A DNA stretch of 17,649 nt from an uncultured Christensenellaceae bacterium (GTDB taxonomy: Bacteria; Bacillota; Clostridia; Christensenellales; Pumilibacteraceae): NCBI GenBank assembly GCA_910587805.1, contig CAJUNM010000032.1, positions 1-17,649 on the forward strand, read 5' to 3'. A program made the position numbers and the translations under genes. This document shows positions 1 through 6,297 of this stretch, piece by piece. A model generated the notes under the pieces. The model saw only the letters and a list, made by a program, of their open reading frames with translations. It made no database searches and was not told the origin of the DNA. The first letter of the stretch is position 1, and each line of letters opens with the position of its first letter.

Positions 1-2
1 CC

Positions 3-1988
3 CCAACCCCTGCCCGGGGTCTTTTAAATTCTGACTTACGTGGCCAGAATATTTCCCGCGGCGAGTGCGAGGTGAACGAGTCCATGCTCACGGGCGAGAG
101 CGAGCCTGTAAAAAAGAAAGCGGGCGACGTGCTGTTCAGCGGTTCGTTCGTCATAAGCGGTTCGGTAGTGGCGCGCGTAGACAAGGTGGGTAAGTACAAC
201 TACGTCGAGACGCTCACTTCGTACGCCAAAAAATACAAAAAACCGAAAAGCGAGCTTATGAACTCGATCAAGCTCATAATAAAAATTCTCACGCCGTTTA
301 TAATCGTCATAGGCGGATTGACGGTGTGGACCAACTACCGCAACGAAGTGCCCGAAGGCGCGATCGCGACGATGGCTAATTGGAACGCCATTGTCACCAA
401 AGCGGCGGGTACGGTTATAGGAATGATCCCTGCGGGCATACTGCTTTTGACCTCGCTCGCGCTCGCCGCATCTGTAGTGCGTTTGGCAAAAAAGCAAACG
501 CTCGTGCAAGACCTGTACTGTATAGAAATGCTCGCGCGCGTCGACGTGCTGTGCCTCGACAAGACGGGCACAATAACCGACGGTTCGATGCAGGTAAACA
601 ACGTGATCGAGATAAAAGGTTTCGAGAGCAACTTCACTCTGCCCGATATTATAGGGTCGATACTGACGGCTACGGGCGACAACAATCAGACTGCGATCGC
701 GCTCGCAAACAAGTTCGGCTACAGCAAAGCGTTAAACCCCGTAAACGTGTTGCCGTTCTCGTCGCAGCGCAAGCTTTCCGCAGTCACGTTTGAAAACGAG
801 GGCACGTATATGCTCGGCGCGCCCGAGTATGTGCTCAAGGATATGGGCGTGCGTATAGAGCGGCTCATAAACGACAACGCCGCCAACGGCTACAGAGTCA
901 TGGTGCTTGCGCACTCTCCCGCGAACATAGTCGGCGACAAACTGCCCGCCGTGCGCCGTCCGCTGTGCCTTATAGTAATAGAGGATCATATCCGCGAGGA
1001 CGCGATCGAAACGATCAAATGGTTTAAGGAAAACGACGTTGCGGTAAAAGTCATTTCGGGCGATAACCCGATAACTGTTTCGGAGGTGGCAAAGCGCGTC
1101 GGCGTGGAAAACGCCGAGATGTATATATCGCTCGAGGGCATGAGCGACCGCGACGTTATCGAAGCGGCGGATAAGTACACGGTGTTCGGCAGAGTGACTC
1201 CGGAACAGAAACGCTTGCTCGTGCGCGCGGTAAAGAACAAAAAACATACAGTCGCGATGACGGGCGACGGTGTGAACGATATTCTCGCAATGCGCGAGGC
1301 GGACTGCTCCATATCGATAGCGAGCGGCGCGGAGGCTGCGAGAAACGTCAGCCACTTGGTATTGCTCGACAACGATTTTTCGTCGATGCCGGACGTGGTA
1401 ATGGAAGGTCGGCGCGTCGTGAACAACGTGCAGGCGTCGAGCGCGATGTTCCTCATGAAGACCATAATGTTCGTGATATTGTCGATCGTGTTTTTGGGAC
1501 TTCAGGAAATGTCTCCGCTCGGCACGAACAATACGCTCACGCTCGAGGTTTGGGTAATAGGGATACCGTCGTTCTTCCTCGCGTTGCAAGGCAACAAGAA
1601 TATAATAAAAGGCAGGTTCTTGTCTAACGTAATAGTGCGCGCAGTACCGGGCGGACTTGCGCTCGCGATGGGCGTAATGGCTGTGTATACGCTCAATAGA
1701 TTCGTTGTTGTGTCGCCCGAGCAAGTGGAGACGATGATGGTGTACGTGGTCACGTGCATCGGCATTATGGTATTGATAAAGCAGTGCGAACCGTTCAATA
1801 TCTATCGAGTGGTGCTGCTCGTCGGCACGGTGATAGCTACGGGCGTGTTCATGTACTTGGTGCAAAGCTCGATAGGTATAGTGACGCTCGATCTGATGCA
1901 GATATGCTATACGTCAAGCGTGGTGCTTGCAAGCTACTTTGTGATCTCGGTGCTCACAAAGATACTCGGCGCGATAAAAATAAAATAG
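3..1988 (+). CDS. P-type (E1-E2) cation-transporting ATPase, CtpE-like, 5' partial
   Basis: ATP-driven cation pump of the inner membrane. Numbering from the GTG at base 72: the actuator-domain TGES loop is at residues 7-10, the phosphorylated Asp is in DKTGT at 163-167, and the hinge motif TGDGVND is at 397-403. Helices M3 (about 66-86) and M4 (about 113-140) precede the P/N domains, and six hydrophobic segments follow residue 455. The DFSSMP and EGRRVVNN stretch after the hinge resembles the CtpE-like group, some of whose members move Ca2+; the substrate here is inferred only. The frame is open back to base 3, and the GTG at 72 lies inside the conserved NES-x-LTGES segment, so the gene starts outside the window; the first helices and most of the actuator domain are missing. 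Oddity: the M4 motif reads PAG (120-122) rather than the common PEG. The 15-20 residues encoded before base 55 fit the family poorly, which may reflect the contig end. Confidence 0.9.
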   Translation, partial: PTPARGLLNSDLRGQNISRGECEVNESMLTGESEPVKKKAGDVLFSGSFVISGSVVARVDKVGKYNYVETLTSYAKKYKKPKSELMNSIKLIIKILTPFIIVIGGLTVWTNYRNEVPEGAIATMANWNAIVTKAAGTVIGMIPAGILLLTSLALAASVVRLAKKQTLVQDLYCIEMLARVDVLCLDKTGTITDGSMQVNNVIEIKGFESNFTLPDIIGSILTATGDNNQTAIALANKFGYSKALNPVNVLPFSSQRKLSAVTFENEGTYMLGAPEYVLKDMGVRIERLINDNAANGYRVMVLAHSPANIVGDKLPAVRRPLCLIVIEDHIREDAIETIKWFKENDVAVKVISGDNPITVSEVAKRVGVENAEMYISLEGMSDRDVIEAADKYTVFGRVTPEQKRLLVRAVKNKKHTVAMTGDGVNDILAMREADCSISIASGAEAARNVSHLVLLDNDFSSMPDVVMEGRRVVNNVQASSAMFLMKTIMFVILSIVFLGLQEMSPLGTNNTLTLEVWVIGIPSFFLALQGNKNIIKGRFLSNVIVRAVPGGLALAMGVMAVYTLNRFVVVSPEQVETMMVYVVTCIGIMVLIKQCEPFNIYRVVLLVGTVIATGVFMYLVQSSIGIVTLDLMQICYTSSVVLASYFVISVLTKILGAIKIK

Positions 1989-2024
1989 CGCGAAAACCCG
2001 TTGTTTACCTCGGATAAAACGTGC

Positions 2025-2062
2025 AACATTGTAAAACATTGTCGATATTTGTGATATTTTGT
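2025..2062. promoter_or_regulatory. four TTGT boxes phased at 10 bp, candidate regulator-binding array
   Basis: TTGT occurs at 2029-2032, 2039-2042, 2049-2052 and 2059-2062, exactly 10 bp apart. The first two lie in identical AACATTGT repeats (2025-2032 and 2035-2042); the last two lie in near-identical GATATTTGT and GATATTTTGT units. OmpR/PhoB-type regulators bind tandem direct repeats spaced about one helical turn apart, and the next gene encodes such a regulator, so autoregulation is a reasonable inference. The array ends 57 bp before the TATAAT at 2119. Confidence 0.45.
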
Positions 2063-2074
2063 CGGCTGATGTCA

Positions 2075-2094
2075 CCGAAATTTCGTAAATTCGG
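2075..2094. promoter_or_regulatory. imperfect 20-bp palindrome, possible operator
   Basis: The sequence reads CCGAA...TTCGG with 16 of 20 positions symmetric and contains a perfect CGAAATTTCG at 2076-2085. It sits between the phased TTGT boxes and the -10 box of the response-regulator gene. AT-rich palindromes arise easily by chance, so this is a weak candidate. Confidence 0.25.
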
Positions 2095-2118
2095 CATACG
2101 ATTATCATATGTGCAGTG

Positions 2119-2124
2119 TATAAT
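2119..2124 (+). promoter_or_regulatory. -10 box (TATAAT) of the response-regulator gene
   Basis: A perfect TATAAT lies 64 nt upstream of the ATG at 2189. No good -35 hexamer is found at 16-18 bp (catacg/atacga), which would suit a promoter dependent on an activator bound upstream. Confidence 0.5.
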
Positions 2125-2188
2125 GTTAAATATGGGGCATATATCTCAAACGACTTACTGCCCCGATATTATTTATTAAAGGTGCATT

Positions 2189-2851
2189 ATGGCAAAATTT
2201 TTGATCGTGGATGACGAAGAGGGTATTCGTCAAATCATTCGCGAATATTGCGAGTTCGAGGGCTACGAGGCGGACGAAGCGGGCGACGGGATGGACGCAA
2301 TCAAAAAAGCCCGTGAGTTCGATTACGACATGATTATCATGGACGCTATGCTTCCCAAGCTCGACGGATTTTCCGCAACCAAGGAAATTCGCAAGACCAA
2401 ACAGACTCCGATCATCATGCTTTCTGCGCGCGGCGAGGAATACGACAAACTCCACGGTTTTGAAATGGGTGCGGACGATTACGTAACAAAACCTTTCAGT
2501 CCAAAAGAACTGATGGCACGCGCCGCCGCCATTATGCGCAGAGGCGTAGCCGGCGAGGAAAAACTCGTGTCCGGCGAGCTTACAATAGACTTTGCGGGAA
2601 GAGCAGTGTTCGTTTCGGACAAGCGTATTCCGCTCACGCCCAAGGAGTGCGATCTGCTGTTCTTGCTCGCGCGTTATAACGGCAAAGCGTTTTCGCGTCA
2701 AGAACTTTTGGATAAGATCTGGGGCTTCGATTATTACGGCGACGAGCGCACCGTGGATACTCACGTAAAAATGCTGCGCAAGAGCCTCGGCGAAGCGTTC
2801 CGCGATAAGATAGTTACCGTTCGCGGCATGGGATACAAAGCCATTCTTTAA
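2189..2851 (+). CDS. OmpR/PhoB-family response regulator, orphan
   Basis: A 220-residue two-component transcription factor of normal length for the family. The receiver domain (about 1-118) has the acidic pair D8/D9, the phospho-acceptor D52 in IIMDAMLP, the switch residues S79 and Y98, and K101 in VTKPF. The winged-helix DNA-binding domain (about 126-220) has its recognition helix around 187-200 (RTVDTHVKMLRKSL) and ends with the VRGMGYK wing. The start is supported by AAAGGTG at 2178-2184, 4 nt before the ATG. No histidine kinase lies on either side; an intrinsic terminator follows 28 nt after the stop, so it is a single-gene transcript. What it controls is not shown; the ATPase before it and the xylan operon after it are both candidates. 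It could answer a kinase encoded elsewhere. Confidence 0.93.
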   Translation: MAKFLIVDDEEGIRQIIREYCEFEGYEADEAGDGMDAIKKAREFDYDMIIMDAMLPKLDGFSATKEIRKTKQTPIIMLSARGEEYDKLHGFEMGADDYVTKPFSPKELMARAAAIMRRGVAGEEKLVSGELTIDFAGRAVFVSDKRIPLTPKECDLLFLLARYNGKAFSRQELLDKIWGFDYYGDERTVDTHVKMLRKSLGEAFRDKIVTVRGMGYKAIL

Positions 2852-2878
2852 CAATCATCTGCATTTGATCATTATATG

Positions 2879-2910
2879 AGAGCAAGCGCAAAAACCGCGC
2901 TTGCTCTTTT
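2879..2910 (+). terminator. intrinsic terminator after the response-regulator gene
   Basis: A perfect 11-bp stem (AGAGCAAGCGC at 2879-2889 with GCGCTTGCTCT at 2897-2907) and a 7-nt A-rich loop are followed by TTTT overlapping the stem end at 2907-2910. It separates the regulator gene from the glycosidase operon. Confidence 0.85.
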
Positions 2911-2944
2911 GCTATGTAAATGCGTGTTAGATACGAAAATCTTT

Positions 2945-2962
2945 GCAAAATCGTTATTTTGC
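2945..2962. promoter_or_regulatory. inverted repeat GCAAAAT-N4-ATTTTGC, possible operator
   Basis: A perfect 7-bp inverted repeat around CGTT lies 35 bp upstream of the first TATAAT. Sugar-operon repressors often bind AT-rich palindromes of this size, but no local regulator is there to match it with. Confidence 0.3.
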
Positions 2963-2996
2963 GTTGCAGTTATGTTTTAATGAAATAAAAATGCAA

Positions 2997-3002
2997 TATA
3001 AT
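2997..3002 (+). promoter_or_regulatory. upstream candidate -10 box (TATAAT)
   Basis: A perfect TATAAT with only a weak -35 (TTTTAA at 2975-2980, 16-bp spacer). It could be a second start point for the glycosidase operon, 55 bp upstream of the better candidate. Confidence 0.3.
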
Positions 3003-3027
3003 GGCGCTAAAAATGCAAGATATGCAA

Positions 3028-3057
3028 TTTACTTTACCGTGACGGTTGGTGTATAAT
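3028..3057 (+). promoter_or_regulatory. candidate main promoter of the xylan operon
   Basis: TATAAT at 3052-3057 with TTTACT at 3028-3033 (18-bp spacer), or TTACTT at 3029-3034 (17-bp spacer). It would give a leader of about 117 nt containing both inverted repeats described next. Confidence 0.55.
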
Positions 3058-3094
3058 GAATAAAACGAGGGTATGCCCGACCGCGCGAAATGCT

Positions 3095-3116
3095 AAGGGA
3101 GGGGTACCCCTCCCTT
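3095..3116 (+). promoter_or_regulatory. GC-rich perfect palindrome in the operon leader, attenuator-like
   Basis: A perfect 22-nt palindrome centred on GGGGTACCCC. In RNA it could form a 9-bp, C/G-rich stem with a GUAC loop followed by UCUUAUAU, resembling an intrinsic terminator with a short U tract. It lies between the candidate promoter and the first gene, so it could act as a leader terminator or as a protein-binding operator. Confidence 0.45.
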
Positions 3117-3140
3117 TCTTATATGTGTACATATAAGAAA
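3115..3140. promoter_or_regulatory. 26-nt perfect AT-rich inverted repeat in the operon leader, operator-like
   Basis: TTTCTTATATGT at 3115-3126 is matched perfectly by ACATATAAGAAA at 3129-3140 with 2 nt between. It shares two bases with the preceding GC-rich palindrome. The central TATGT-N2-ACATA pattern recalls GntR-type operators, but the family assignment is speculative. Confidence 0.45.
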
Positions 3141-3180
3141 GAACATTGTCAACTGTCTCAAGCAAACGAACGGAGGGGCT

Positions 3181-6100
3181 ATGAAGGGAAAGTGGACGAG
3201 TAAAAAGCTGATCAAACTGTATGTGCCGATAATGTCGGTCATCGCCGCGATTATGATTGCGTTGTTTATCGCAACGCTCGTTTTTGCTACCGACGACGGT
3301 AAAAACAGCATCATAAGCAATTTTCTGTTCGGCATAGGCGGATCGGAGCTTTCTCAAGATACCTTGACCGCGGGCAGCGAGCTTTGCGAGGAGATTGGCA
3401 GAGACGGCACGGTATTGCTCAAAAACAGCGGAGAAAAGGGCAATAAAGCGCTGCCGCTTTCCGATTCGGAATCGGCTAAAGTAAACGTGTTCGGTTGGGC
3501 GGCTTACGATTGGATGACGAGCACGTTCGGCTCGGGATTTTCCAATACAGAACTTGAAAAGCTCAAGCTTTTTCCCGCGCTCGAAAAAGCGGGTATCGAG
3601 TATAATACCGAACTGTACAACATGTATAAGGATTTCTATACCGGTTCTATCGGCACGCAGTGGAGCAAGAGCGATTGGAACGAGTACCGCGGCGACGTTG
3701 CCGTCGGTTCGACCAAAAAATTCATTTTGCACGAGCCGGGCGCGAGCTACTACACCGACAGCGTGATAAACTCCACCAAGGCGTTCTCGTCTGTCGCGCT
3801 TGTTGTGATAGGCAGAACGGGCGGCGAGGCAGCGGACCTTCGCTTGTATCAGGAAAAGCAGATACAGTCGAACGGCAGTTCGTCGACGGTACGCGACGAT
3901 TCGCGCACATACTTGCAGCTTTCCGTCGAAGAAGAACAGATGATAGACGCGGCTGCTCGCGCGTGCGAAAAAGTTATCGTGGTACTCAATGTGAGCAATA
4001 CCATGGAACTCGGATTTATCGACGACGAGCGCATAGATGCTGCGCTGTTGTCGGGGCTTACGGGCATGAACGGCGTAAACGGCGTGATAGATATTTTACG
4101 CGGCAAGGACAGAGACGGCAACGTCGTTTCTCCGTCGGGCAGAACCGCCGACACGTACGCATACGACATAGACAGCGCGCCTAGCTCGGTCAACTCCGGA
4201 TACGGCGGCGCGCTCAAGTACACCGGACTTGCCACGTCCGGCAGCTATACAAAAGGATATTACGATGCGTACATAGACTATCACGAGGGCATTTACGTCG
4301 GCTACCGTTACTATGAGACGGCAGCAGAAGAGGGATATATAAATTACGACGAAACGGTGCAGTACCCGTTCGGGTACGGGCTGTCGTACACCGAATTCGA
4401 GTATTCGATAGATAAGCTCGTCATTAACGGCGAGCAGACCGAGATAGCAGACTCGCTCGCGCTCGGCGGAAACGACAAGATAGAGTTGTTCGTGAACGTC
4501 AAGAACGTCGGCGACGTGGCGGGCAGAGAAGTGGTACAGCTTTATTACACCGCGCCGTATATTTCGGGCGGGATCGAAAAATCGCACGTAGTGCTCGGCG
4601 ATTTTGCCAAGACCGAAGTTATAGAACCGAGCGAAACTAAACAAGTCAAGCTCGAGATTACCGCGCAGAGCATGGCGTCGTACGACTGCTACGACCGCAA
4701 TACGAACTCGCATACCGGTTACGAGCTTGACGAAGGCGAGTATGTTTTGCGGCTTATGAAAAACTCGCACGTTCCAGCAATTATGACCGACGGCGGCGCG
4801 TCGACCGTAAAATTCAAGCTTGACGCAAAAGTTAATTACGATACCGACGAGAAAACGGGCAATCCCGTAGTCAATCGCTTTACCGGCAACGATACTATCG
4901 ACGGCTATCCCATTGACGGAAGTCTCGAGATCGTGCCCGTCACTTATCTTTCTCGCGCGAACTTTGCGGGAACTTTCCCTAAGGCGAAGATCGTGCGCGG
5001 AATAAACAAGGATGCGGAAACGCTCGCCAAGGCGCAGACCCCCTCGGCCGCGCAGCTCGAAAAGACGGGTTATGCCGATATAACCGAAGAGCCGTTGACG
5101 GCGAACGATCAGGGCTTTACACTTGAGGACATGGCGGACGCCGACGGGTACGACGACGAGTTTTGGGCGACGCTCATTGGGCAGATAACCAAGACAGAGC
5201 TTTTTGAAAATATCCGCAACGGCTTTTTCAATACCGTAAAAATGGAATCGATAGGCAAAGACAGCTTTGTCGATCTCGACGGTCCGCTCGGGCTGAACAC
5301 ACGCGTAATGAGCAACACCTCGTGCAGATTTATTTCTTACCCCGGCGAAACGTTGCTTGCGCAGACTTTCGATACCACGCTCGCATACCGCATGGGCTTG
5401 AGCGTCGGCAGAGAGGCGCGCGACAGCGATTCGGGTATTCGCGGTTGGTACGGTCCGGCGGCGAATATTCATCGCAACCCGTACTGCGGACGAAACGGCG
5501 AGTACTACAGCGAGGACGCATTGCTTTCGGGCAGGTTCGCGGCGGAAGCCGTGCGCGGCGCGAAAAACAACGGATTGTATTGCTACGTAAAGCACTTCGC
5601 TGCAAACGACAGCGAGACGCTGCGCGAAGGATTGTTTACGTTTATGAGCGAACAGACATTCCGCGAGATATATCTCAAGCCGTACGAGATTACGGTTAAG
5701 GACGGCGGCGGCAACGCGTTGATGACGAGCATGAACCGCATCGGCGCGGTTTGGGCGGGCGCGAGCCGCGCGCTTTGCACCGATATATTGCGAGGTGAGT
5801 GGGAGTTTAACGGCACGCTCGTGACCGATTGGGTCGATACGGGCAAGGACGGTTACATGCCCGTATACAAGGGAATATGGGCAGGCAACGATATTTGGCT
5901 CAACAATCCCATTTCGCAAAGTTTGTTCGACAACAAGGAGTACAACAATCATGCGGTGTTCATAACGCTCGCGCAAAAGGTAGCGCACGACACTCTGTGG
6001 ACGCTCGTCGATACGCAGCAAGTAAGCGCGGCGTACGATCCGTCAAACGACCGCGCGCTCGGCGGCGGCGGAAGCTCGGGCGGCAGCCGCGCATGGGTGT

Positions 6101-6228
6101 GGATAGTCGTCGCGGCGGAAGCGGCGTTTGCCGTTCCGATTGGAGTGTTCGCTTGGCTCATCGTCAAACGCAGAAAAGAAGAACGATCGCAAGACGAACA
6201 AGTCAAGACATACGGCGGTTCTACCTGA
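3181..6228 (+). CDS. permuted GH3 glycosidase, double membrane-anchored (beta-glucosidase/xylosidase type)
   Basis: Exo-acting beta-glycosidase (1015 aa) predicted to trim oligosaccharides outside the cell. Domain order is circularly permuted for GH3: N-terminal helix (14-36), GH3 C-terminal-type domain (about 55-410), Fn3-like domain (about 430-545), GH3 (alpha/beta)8-type domain (about 640-960), second helix (971-995), basic tail KRRKEER. Visible catalytic features: likely acid/base E216 in TGGEAADL, substrate-binding D700 in DGPLGL, KHF at 804-806, nucleophile D883 in VTDW. Positive charges flank the cytoplasmic side of both helices, placing both ends inside and the enzyme outside. Start: GGAGGGG at 3172-3178, 2-4 nt before the ATG. 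It is the first gene of the operon; 69 nt separate it from the next gene. The GH3 family also covers glucosidases, arabinosidases and N-acetylglucosaminidases; xylosidase is inferred from the two GH10 neighbours. Confidence 0.88.
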   Translation: MKGKWTSKKLIKLYVPIMSVIAAIMIALFIATLVFATDDGKNSIISNFLFGIGGSELSQDTLTAGSELCEEIGRDGTVLLKNSGEKGNKALPLSDSESAKVNVFGWAAYDWMTSTFGSGFSNTELEKLKLFPALEKAGIEYNTELYNMYKDFYTGSIGTQWSKSDWNEYRGDVAVGSTKKFILHEPGASYYTDSVINSTKAFSSVALVVIGRTGGEAADLRLYQEKQIQSNGSSSTVRDDSRTYLQLSVEEEQMIDAAARACEKVIVVLNVSNTMELGFIDDERIDAALLSGLTGMNGVNGVIDILRGKDRDGNVVSPSGRTADTYAYDIDSAPSSVNSGYGGALKYTGLATSGSYTKGYYDAYIDYHEGIYVGYRYYETAAEEGYINYDETVQYPFGYGLSYTEFEYSIDKLVINGEQTEIADSLALGGNDKIELFVNVKNVGDVAGREVVQLYYTAPYISGGIEKSHVVLGDFAKTEVIEPSETKQVKLEITAQSMASYDCYDRNTNSHTGYELDEGEYVLRLMKNSHVPAIMTDGGASTVKFKLDAKVNYDTDEKTGNPVVNRFTGNDTIDGYPIDGSLEIVPVTYLSRANFAGTFPKAKIVRGINKDAETLAKAQTPSAAQLEKTGYADITEEPLTANDQGFTLEDMADADGYDDEFWATLIGQITKTELFENIRNGFFNTVKMESIGKDSFVDLDGPLGLNTRVMSNTSCRFISYPGETLLAQTFDTTLAYRMGLSVGREARDSDSGIRGWYGPAANIHRNPYCGRNGEYYSEDALLSGRFAAEAVRGAKNNGLYCYVKHFAANDSETLREGLFTFMSEQTFREIYLKPYEITVKDGGGNALMTSMNRIGAVWAGASRALCTDILRGEWEFNGTLVTDWVDTGKDGYMPVYKGIWAGNDIWLNNPISQSLFDNKEYNNHAVFITLAQKVAHDTLWTLVDTQQVSAAYDPSNDRALGGGGSSGGSRAWVWIVVAAEAAFAVPIGVFAWLIVKRRKEERSQDEQVKTYGGST

Positions 6229-6297
6229 GCGAACAAAGCCGGAAACAAAAGTTATCAACAAGGCGAGAGCCTTGACAAAAAATCTGGAGGATTTTTT

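Larger units (their letters stand above)
2911..3180. other. 270-bp AT-rich control region before the xylan operon
   Basis: No credible gene is seen. It holds an inverted repeat (GCAAAAT at 2945-2951, ATTTTGC at 2956-2962), three ATGCAA copies (2991-2996, 3013-3018, 3022-3027), two TATAAT boxes (2997-3002, 3052-3057), two abutting perfect inverted repeats (3095-3116, 3115-3140), and the ribosome binding site GGAGGGG just before the ATG at 3181. The density of such elements suggests regulated expression of the operon. Confidence 0.55.

Noticed and set aside
3056..3136. 26-codon leader peptide starting ATG at 3056
   Set aside because: The ATG overlaps the TATAAT box, so it would not be in the transcript from that promoter, and there is no Shine-Dalgarno.
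4096..6021. Open frame of 641 codons on the - strand inside the first GH3 gene
   Set aside because: Same composition effect; no family resemblance and no ribosome binding site noted.
6260..6273. Small hairpin AAGGC-GAGA-GCCTT as a terminator between GH3 and lipoprotein genes
   Set aside because: Only 5 bp of stem and no T tract follows; at most it affects mRNA stability.
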